Assembly (NCBI GenBank): GCA_046756405.1
Contig: JBHHWH010000075.1
Span: 1-11,345, forward strand
From: JBHHWH01 sp046756405
GTDB lineage: Bacteria > Actinomycetota > Acidimicrobiia > Spongiisociales > ZC4RG35
DNA: 11,345 nt
Reading direction: 5' to 3'
Position 1 is the first letter of the stretch. Every line of letters starts with the position of its first letter. The notes under the pieces are model-generated. The model ran no database searches. It worked only from the letters and a program-made list of their open reading frames with translations, and was not told the origin of the DNA. The translations under genes were made by a program, and so were the position numbers. Below are positions 6,598-11,345 of the stretch, piece after piece.

Positions 6598-8871
6598 TCA
6601 GTCGAGGCCCATCTTCCCTGCCACCGGCAGGTAACCGCGGTCGGAGAGGCCGAAGGGGATGACATGGTCGGCCACCCCAGAGCTGTTGGAAAGACGGAGA
6701 TACCAGTTGCCGTCGGAGGGACGGAAGATGGCCGGGGTGTCGATCCCGTCGCCGTTCCAGTCCCCGGCGACGAGAAGGTCACCGGGATTGCCGAAGATGA
6801 AGTCGAGGTCGGCGACGCCGGTGGTGAGGGTGAGACGGAAGTAGACCCGGCCGGTGGACTCCCGGTGCAGGCCCACCTCGTCGAGGCCGTCACCGTCGAA
6901 GTCGCCGACGAAGGGCTTGTCTCCCAGGTCGCCGAAGAGGAAGGAGAACTCGGCAGCGCCGAGGCCGTTGTCGCCGGAGCCGAGCTTGTTGATGATGTAG
7001 AAGCGTCCCTCAGAAGGACGGTAGATCGAGACGGTGTCGCAGCCGTCACCGTCGAAGTCACCGGCGAGGGGGATGTCTCCCGGGTTGCCGAAGTAGAAGC
7101 GGATGTCGGCGACCCCTTGGGTGTTGGAGTTACGCAGGTAGACGTAACCGTCGGACTGCCGGTAGAGACCGGGAGTGTCGACACCGTCGCAGTCCCAGTC
7201 CCCCATGAAGGGAACGTCTCCCGGGTTGCCGTAGTAGAAGTTGGTCTCTTCGGGAGCCCACTCGGGTTTGTGGGCCAGACGCCAGTTGGCCGACGGCTCC
7301 ATGTAGCCGATGGTGTCGCAGGTCCCCGTACAGACCGGCCCGGCGTCGAAGGTGGTCGGTCCTTCAGGGGTGAACCAGACATCGAGGTCGGAGAGGGCCC
7401 GGTCGGGAACTCCGCCCAGCCACACCGAGATCCGACCTCCGTCGACCACGTAGAGGTCGATCCTGCCGTCGCCGTCATAGTCGCCGGGAAGGACCGCGGC
7501 CCCTGAAGGGACCGTCATGGCGGTGTTGATGGTCTCGGCGGGACCGGAGTACCCGGTGGTGGTGGAGTAACGGATGACCCGTATCTGAGCGGAGCTTCCG
7601 GTTCCGACCAGCCAGATGTCGGGGAAGCCGTCCACATCCCGGTCGGCGAGGACGATGGCGTCGGAACCCACGGCGACGGGAAGCGTCGAGGAGAGGATGC
7701 GGGTCTTGTAGCCCCCGGCGGAGGTGTAAACCTCGACGGCTCCGGTGTCACGCCGGATCACATAGAGGTCGGGGAGCCAATCGTCGCCGTCGAGGGCGGC
7801 CAGACCAACTTCGGTGTCGGCCGTCCAGGTGGCGCCGGAGGTGACTGTCATGCCGACCTTGCGGAAACGGTCGGCGTCGAGGTAGATGTCGGCGGAGATG
7901 GTCCCTGAAGTGTTGAACACCCACAGGTCGGCTCTCCCGTCGCCGTCGGCGTCGGCGAAGAGGGGAACCCCGCCGGGAGTCGCCTTGGTGTCGCGGCGAA
8001 CCCCGATCACCCCGAAATCCGAGTCGGCGCCGGCCACTTCGACCTGCCATTTGCTGCCCTTGTCCACCAGGGCGTAAAGGTCGTCGGCGCCGTTGCCGCG
8101 CCGGTCGGCCATGGCGTAGAGGTCGGCTCCGGAAGGGACCGCGACTGCGGCGTCGAGGGCCCTGGTGGTGAAGGGAGCGGAGGCGGTGAGGGGGGTGTAG
8201 GGGGCGAGACGGGGGTAGGCGCCGCGGTAGAAGGCGGGGCCCCGCCAGGAGTAGTGCATCGGATCCTTGGAGAAACGCCAGTCCCCGCCCCAGCAGAACC
8301 CGGCGTCCCGCCAGGCCTGGACGTAGGCGGGGGGCATGTCGGTGATCAAGGTGTGAGTGGTGTAGGGGTTGGTGGGTGGGTTGATGTCCAGGGAGTTGCC
8401 GACGGCGTGCTGGGACATCTGCTTCCTGCCTCCGATGTTGCGCCACACCCAGGCGGCACCGCTCCAGACTCGGTAGCCAGTACCGGCGGCGACAATGTTG
8501 GTATAGGCGTCCTGGAAGGCGGGGAGGGTCCGGGAGTGGACCTGGAAGGTCCAGCCGGAGGGTTCGGTCCAGAAGACGAGAGACGACTCCACCTGGGTTT
8601 TGGAGCGGCCGAAGAAGTCGGCGAAGGGACCGTAAAGGCGCTCACCCAGGGAGTAGGTGGGGCCGAGGGGACCCCGAAGCCCAGAGGTGCCGCAGCGGCT
8701 GGACTCGGTGAAATTGGGGGTGGTGTCGCCGGCGGTGGAGGAGGCTGCCACCGCGGGGAAGGCGGGCAAGGCAAGGACCATCGCCAGGGCCAGCAGAGTT
8801 CCCGCAAGAGGCTTGAGTCTTCGAAGACGCCCTACCGACGTTGCGGAAAGCCATTCGAGAGCCGGGGTCAT
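6598..8871 (-). CDS. Secreted M15-family peptidase fused to FG-GAP-like and GDWDGDG repeats
   Basis: Residues 1-43 form a signal peptide (RLRRLK, hydrophobic core 21-40, AVAAS end). Residues about 85-215 match M15 D,D-carboxypeptidase/L-Ala-D-Glu peptidases: SQHAVGNSLDIN supplies Zn ligands H155 and D162, and KDPMHYSW supplies D203 (possible base) and H206. A peptidoglycan peptide substrate is inferred. Five acidic-loop units of about 52 residues follow (251-270, 303-321, 355-374, 406-424, 459-478). Next come a linker with C514/C518 and four units of 47-52 residues (547-740) of form GNPGDxPxxGDWDGDGxDTxxxYR. A shortened closing unit ends the protein. The acidic loops likely bind Ca2+, and the repeats may form a beta-propeller. 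No LPXTG or membrane anchor is seen. The ATG at 8871 is preferred over the GTG at 8880 because TACCGT lies 7 nt before it. A glycosyltransferase gene follows. Confidence 0.88.
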   Translation of the reverse strand: MTPALEWLSATSVGRLRRLKPLAGTLLALAMVLALPAFPAVAASSTAGDTTPNFTESSRCGTSGLRGPLGPTYSLGERLYGPFADFFGRSKTQVESSLVFWTEPSGWTFQVHSRTLPAFQDAYTNIVAAGTGYRVWSGAAWVWRNIGGRKQMSQHAVGNSLDINPPTNPYTTHTLITDMPPAYVQAWRDAGFCWGGDWRFSKDPMHYSWRGPAFYRGAYPRLAPYTPLTASAPFTTRALDAAVAVPSGADLYAMADRRGNGADDLYALVDKGSKWQVEVAGADSDFGVIGVRRDTKATPGGVPLFADADGDGRADLWVFNTSGTISADIYLDADRFRKVGMTVTSGATWTADTEVGLAALDGDDWLPDLYVIRRDTGAVEVYTSAGGYKTRILSSTLPVAVGSDAIVLADRDVDGFPDIWLVGTGSSAQIRVIRYSTTTGYSGPAETINTAMTVPSGAAVLPGDYDGDGRIDLYVVDGGRISVWLGGVPDRALSDLDVWFTPEGPTTFDAGPVCTGTCDTIGYMEPSANWRLAHKPEWAPEETNFYYGNPGDVPFMGDWDCDGVDTPGLYRQSDGYVYLRNSNTQGVADIRFYFGNPGDIPLAGDFDGDGCDTVSIYRPSEGRFYIINKLGSGDNGLGAAEFSFLFGDLGDKPFVGDFDGDGLDEVGLHRESTGRVYFRLTLTTGVADLDFIFGNPGDLLVAGDWNGDGIDTPAIFRPSDGNWYLRLSNSSGVADHVIPFGLSDRGYLPVAGKMGLD
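6652..7233 (-). repeat. Four tandem coding repeats (GDWDGDG type)
   Basis: Four diverged units of 47, 52, 47 and about 48 codons lie head to tail at the 3' end of the peptidase gene. Each holds a GNPGD or GDLGD turn, a D-x-D-G-D-G-x-D acidic loop, YR/FR-x-S-x-G and GVAD-x-x-F. The 52-codon unit has an inserted GSGDNGLG. Divergence between units suggests old duplication kept for structure. Confidence 0.8.
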
Positions 8872-8878
8872 CGGGGCC

Positions 8879-8884
8879 ACGGTA
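8879..8884 (-). promoter_or_regulatory. Putative -10 element, leaderless promoter of the peptidase gene
   Basis: The minus strand reads TACCGT, 7 nt before the ATG at 8871. No Shine-Dalgarno site is present. A TGACC sequence lies about 15-16 nt upstream and could be a poor -35. This hexamer overlaps the alternative GTG start at 8880, which argues for the ATG. Confidence 0.35.
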
Positions 8885-8945
8885 ACGGAGATCGGCAGAG
8901 GTCAGGGGCATCCTTAAGAGCCTTCTCGAGATGGTCCAGGTCCCC

Positions 8946-8951
8946 TACCAT
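8946..8951 (+). promoter_or_regulatory. Putative -10 element, leaderless promoter of the phosphatase gene
   Basis: TACCAT fits TANNNT and ends 7 nt before the GTG at 8959. No Shine-Dalgarno sequence precedes the GTG. It shares the 87-bp divergent region 8872-8958 with the peptidase promoter. No clear -35 is seen. Confidence 0.35.
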
Positions 8952-8958
8952 CAACACG

Positions 8959-9840
8959 GTGAAAGGAGCCTTCCTGGTCTTCGTGGCGGCCCTTGCCTTG
9001 GCCGCCTGCGCCCAGGGCGAGGAGAGGCCGGCGCCCACAGAATCGACATCTTCCGGGGGGACACTCTCAACGACCACCGTGGCCGTCGGTGTGCCCGAGG
9101 ACGGTCCGGACGCTCTGCTGGTGTTGGGTGACTGGGGCGCGGAGACCGACCAGCAGCAGCAGGTAGCCGATGCAATGGAGGCGGTGGCGGGGGACCTGCC
9201 GGTGGAGGCGATCCTCACCACAGGGGACAACTTCTACACCAACAACGTTCGCAAGCTCATGGGACCCTTCGACTGGGCGGTGGGAGAAATCGACTTCTGG
9301 ATCGCCTGGGGCAACCACGACGTGGAGAAGAAGCGTCGTATCGACCTGGTGAACCAGGTGTTCGACAACCCGCCCCGCTGGACGGTGTACCGCTGGGGCG
9401 ACTACGACGTGGTGATCCTCGACTCCAACCAGGTGACAGACCGGGGCCAGCTCGCCTTCCTGGAACGGGTCATGGAGAACTCGGAGCGGCCGACGATAGT
9501 CGTCTTCCATCATCCCGCCTTGAGCTGCTCGAGCCACGGGGACACCAGGGTCGTAAAGAAGAAGTGGGTTCCCCGCTTCGACGAGGACGTGGTGCTGGTG
9601 CTTTCGGGCCATGACCACAACTACCAGCGTTTCGAGGACAACGGCGTGACCTACGTGGTTACCGGAGGCGGAGGTAGGGGCCTCTACGGGGTCAAGGACT
9701 GTCCCGAGGGCCATCCGCCCCGGGTGGCCTCCGCCGAACAGCACCACTTCCTGGTGATGAGGCAGAGCGAGGGACGTCTGATCGTGACCGTGATCAACAC
9801 CGTGCCCGAGGTGATCGACCTGTTCGCCGTGGAGCCGTGA
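8959..9840 (+). CDS. Lipoprotein metallophosphatase, purple/tartrate-resistant acid phosphatase-like
   Basis: The 293-residue product opens with a lipoprotein signal peptide ending LAAC (14-17), so it should be lipid-anchored outside the membrane. A Thr/Ser-rich linker (about 18-48) follows. All calcineurin-like metal motifs are present: GDWG (57-60, D58), TTGDNFY (88-93), WGNHD (117-121), FHHP (183-186) and SGHDHNYQR (216-224). GDWG together with GDNFY is characteristic of tartrate-resistant (type 5) purple acid phosphatases, where the Tyr, here Y93, binds iron and gives the colour. It probably releases phosphate from extracellular monoesters; the substrate is unknown. The GTG at 8959 is chosen because it starts the signal peptide exactly; an open extension to 8254 is antisense to the peptidase gene. 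A strong hairpin follows the stop. Confidence 0.88.
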   Translation: MKGAFLVFVAALALAACAQGEERPAPTESTSSGGTLSTTTVAVGVPEDGPDALLVLGDWGAETDQQQQVADAMEAVAGDLPVEAILTTGDNFYTNNVRKLMGPFDWAVGEIDFWIAWGNHDVEKKRRIDLVNQVFDNPPRWTVYRWGDYDVVILDSNQVTDRGQLAFLERVMENSERPTIVVFHHPALSCSSHGDTRVVKKKWVPRFDEDVVLVLSGHDHNYQRFEDNGVTYVVTGGGGRGLYGVKDCPEGHPPRVASAEQHHFLVMRQSEGRLIVTVINTVPEVIDLFAVEP

Positions 9841-9841
9841 A

Positions 9842-9884
9842 GCGTGTGCAGGAGAGCCGCCCCTGGCGGCTCTCCTGCACACGC
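9842..9884. terminator. Perfect 20-bp hairpin, likely bidirectional terminator
   Basis: Arms 9842-9861 and 9865-9884 are fully complementary over 20 bp, with a 3-nt loop (CCT). The hairpin begins 1 nt after the phosphatase stop and ends 8 nt before the stop of the convergent peptidase gene. No T-run follows on either strand, so it resembles the T-less hairpin terminators common in actinobacteria. It could also protect 3' ends. Confidence 0.75.
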
Positions 9885-9892
9885 AAGAACAC

Positions 9893-10996
9893 CTAGCCCG
9901 CCACCCTCAGGCGGCGGTCGGAGAGGTTGAGGGTGTCGGCGCCGTCGGTGGTGCAGGCGACGATGTCCTCGATCCGCACTCCGAACTCCCCGGGCAGGTA
10001 GATGCCCGGCTCCACGGAGAAAGTCATCCCCGCCTCCAGAGGCCGGGAGTTGCCCTCCACCATGTAGGGGTGTTCGTGGACCTCAAGGCCGATGCCGTGA
10101 CCGGTGCGGTGGATGAAGAACTCTCCATATCCGGCTTCGTCGATCACCGACCGCGCCGCCCGGTCGACCTCCTCGCAGGGGATCCCAGGAGCCACCGCTT
10201 CCCGTCCGGCGGCGTTGGCGGCCATCACCACTGCGTGCACCTCCCGCTGCCGTTCGGTGGGCTCGCCTACAACGAAGGTGCGGGTGGAGTCGGAGAAGTA
10301 GCCGGCGATGCGTCCTCCCAGGTCGCAGACCACCATGTCTCCCTCCTCGATCACCCTCTCTCCGGGCTCGTGGTGGGGTGAGGCCCCGTTGGGACCGGAG
10401 GCGATGATGGTGAACTCGGCCACCTCGTGGCCTTCGGCCAGGATCAGCTCGGCGGCCTCCCGGGCCACCTTCCGCTCGGTCCGGCCGGCGAAACGCACCT
10501 CCCGGGGAAGACGGGCCATCACCCGGTCGATGGCATGAGCCACCGTACGTAGAGCTTCGACCTCGTAGGGGTCCTTGCGCATCCGCAGCGGGGCGGTCAG
10601 CTCCGAAGCGGGAAGCCAGTCGGTGCCGGTCCAGGACTTCTGGAAACCGAGGAGAAAGACCGACCACATCCGGTCCCCCACCGCCACCCGGGCCGGAGAC
10701 CCAGCAATGCCGGCGGCCAGGACGACCGGGTCTTCTGTCTCGCCCCAGGGGCGAACCTCGAAGGAGCCCGGCTCCACCCTGGGGGCCTCCAACTCGGGGA
10801 TCACCAGGACAGGGTCTCTGTCACGACGGACGACAAGCACGGTGAGACGTTCGGTGGCCATCGCCTCGTAGCCGGTGAAATAGGGGAGGTCGGCTCCTAC
10901 GGAGAGGAGAGCGACGTCCACGTCATGATCACCCATGGAGTCTTGGAGACGCCGGACACGGGCGGGGTAGTCGAAGGCAATGGCGTGGGTGCTCAA
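9893..10996 (-). CDS. M24-family Xaa-Pro aminopeptidase/dipeptidase-like protein
   Basis: The 367-residue cytoplasmic protein has a creatinase-type N-terminal domain (about 12-140) and a pita-bread catalytic domain. All five metal ligands are in order: D225 in VVCDLGG, D236 in YFSDSTRTF, H300 in HRTGHGIG, E329 in FSVEPGIY and E343 in VRIEDIV. H-E-H-P (307-310) after the H300 site also fits the family. It likely removes an N-terminal residue before proline or splits Xaa-Pro dipeptides in peptide turnover; specificity cannot be read. The start is a TTG at 10996, only 4 nt after the stop of the upstream coiled-coil gene, with GAGG very close (2 nt), so translational coupling is likely. An in-frame ATG 20 codons later would cut the first helix of the N-terminal domain. 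Confidence 0.9.
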   Translation of the reverse strand: MSTHAIAFDYPARVRRLQDSMGDHDVDVALLSVGADLPYFTGYEAMATERLTVLVVRRDRDPVLVIPELEAPRVEPGSFEVRPWGETEDPVVLAAGIAGSPARVAVGDRMWSVFLLGFQKSWTGTDWLPASELTAPLRMRKDPYEVEALRTVAHAIDRVMARLPREVRFAGRTERKVAREAAELILAEGHEVAEFTIIASGPNGASPHHEPGERVIEEGDMVVCDLGGRIAGYFSDSTRTFVVGEPTERQREVHAVVMAANAAGREAVAPGIPCEEVDRAARSVIDEAGYGEFFIHRTGHGIGLEVHEHPYMVEGNSRPLEAGMTFSVEPGIYLPGEFGVRIEDIVACTTDGADTLNLSDRRLRVAG

Positions 10997-11000
10997 GACC

Positions 11001-11345
11001 TCACAGAGTATTGATGAACACCCCGGCTATCGCGGCCACGATGACGAAGAGGCCGGCGGTGAGCATCAGATACATGCGGTCGAAGCGTTCGTTTACTGCG
11101 GCAAACCCGGTGTTCATATCTGTGCGAAGCTCTCTTATCTCGAGTTTCATGTCTCTCATGTCCGCATCAACACGAGCGAATTCGGCCTTGGTTGTCTCTC
11201 TCAAGTCTGCAATATCGGCTCTGGTGGCCTCCCTCAAGTCCGCGATGTCGGTCCTGGTGGCCTGGCGCAGTCCAGCGAGGTCTGCCCTCGAGTCCGCGAT
11301 GTCGGTCCTGGTGGCCTCCCTCAAGTCCGCGATGTCGGCTCTGGT
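11001..11345 (-). CDS. Repeat coiled-coil protein with C-terminal membrane anchor (cut by right edge)
   Basis: The frame is open to the window edge; 114 residues are visible. The N-terminal visible part repeats an 11-residue unit, ATRTDIADLRE or ATRADIADLRE, with one 7-residue insert (DLAGLRQ). A more varied helix follows (RVDADMRDMKLEIRELRTDMNTGFAAVNERFDRM), then a membrane helix (about 91-110, YLMLTAGLFVIVAAIAGVF) and a short tail INTL. Hendecad (11) and heptad (7) units suit a long coiled coil with the chain tail-anchored in the membrane. It resembles DUF1640-like or phage-tail-like coiled-coil proteins; no enzymatic function is visible. The sequence is less GC-rich at its 3' end than neighbouring genes. 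It likely shares a transcript with the M24 peptidase 4 nt downstream. The true start is outside the window. Confidence 0.75.
   Translation of the reverse strand, partial: TRADIADLREATRTDIADSRADLAGLRQATRTDIADLREATRADIADLRETTKAEFARVDADMRDMKLEIRELRTDMNTGFAAVNERFDRMYLMLTAGLFVIVAAIAGVFINTL
11221..11345. repeat. Near-identical 33-bp and 54-bp-spaced direct repeats in the coiled-coil gene
   Basis: A 31-nt stretch at 11221-11251 is repeated without change at 11308-11338, 87 bp away (29 codons). A 27-nt stretch at 11237-11263 recurs at 11291-11317, 54 bp away (18 codons). All offsets are multiples of three and equal sums of 11- and 7-codon units, so copy changes keep the frame. The array runs off the right edge. 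Confidence 0.85.

Noticed and set aside
6664..7506. Plus-strand 280-codon open frame within the repeat region
   Set aside because: It mirrors the repeats of the peptidase gene on the other strand and has no start signal; the Val/Gly/Asp/Glu-rich composition is a shadow effect.
8254..8958. Plus-strand open frame extending the phosphatase 235 codons upstream
   Set aside because: It runs antisense to the peptidase gene and has Gly/Val-rich shadow composition. The lipoprotein signal peptide starts exactly at GTG 8959.
11221..11345. CRISPR-like array
   Set aside because: Spacing is 33/54/87 bp in multiples of codons with no unique spacers, and the sequence encodes a continuous coiled coil.

Overview
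The window is GC-rich, densely coded bacterial DNA. Several first genes lack a Shine-Dalgarno site and instead have a TANNNT hexamer 7-9 nt before the start codon, and GTG or TTG starts are common. One secreted protein carries tandem 'GDWDGDGxDT' repeats. Together these suggest a high-GC actinobacterium, possibly of the Acidimicrobiia or a related poorly cultured class. That placement is inference; no rRNA or other marker gene lies in the window.

Layout, left to right. (1) Minus strand: an unidentified gene cut by the left edge, translationally coupled to wecB (non-hydrolysing UDP-GlcNAc 2-epimerase). (2) Only 20 bp away, on the plus strand, a membrane-anchored family 2 glycosyltransferase with D-A-D, TED and QRARW motifs. 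(3) Overlapping its tail, on the minus strand, an ExoA-like family 2 glycosyltransferase. (4) Divergent from that, a small SAM-dependent methyltransferase followed by a polytopic membrane protein of GT-C/DUF6020-like appearance. (5) Sharing a CTAG stop with it, on the minus strand, a two-gene unit: a secreted M15-type peptidase fused to about ten Ca-loop repeats, then a GT4-type glycosyltransferase whose reading frame is broken. (6) Divergent from that, a lipoprotein phosphoesterase resembling tartrate-resistant (purple) acid phosphatase. (7) A perfect 20-bp hairpin separates it from a convergent minus-strand unit: a membrane-anchored repeat coiled-coil protein cut by the right edge, then an M24 Xaa-Pro-type aminopeptidase.

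The genes from 1 to about 6571 look like part of a cell-surface polysaccharide locus: sugar-nucleotide supply (WecB), chain assembly (three glycosyltransferases, one broken), a methyltransferase and a membrane protein that could use lipid-linked sugar. No Wzx, Wzy or ABC exporter is visible. The peptidase and phosphatase act outside the membrane. The M24 peptidase and coiled-coil protein look unrelated. Strand changes six times in 11 kb, so units hold one or two visible genes.

I did not find a clearly new defence or mobile system. The points most worth checking are the M15-plus-repeat fusion, the broken glycosyltransferase, the recurrent leaderless-promoter layout and the repeat-expanded coiled-coil protein. 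I saw no RNA gene, CRISPR array or insertion sequence, and no gene-free stretch over 300 bases.
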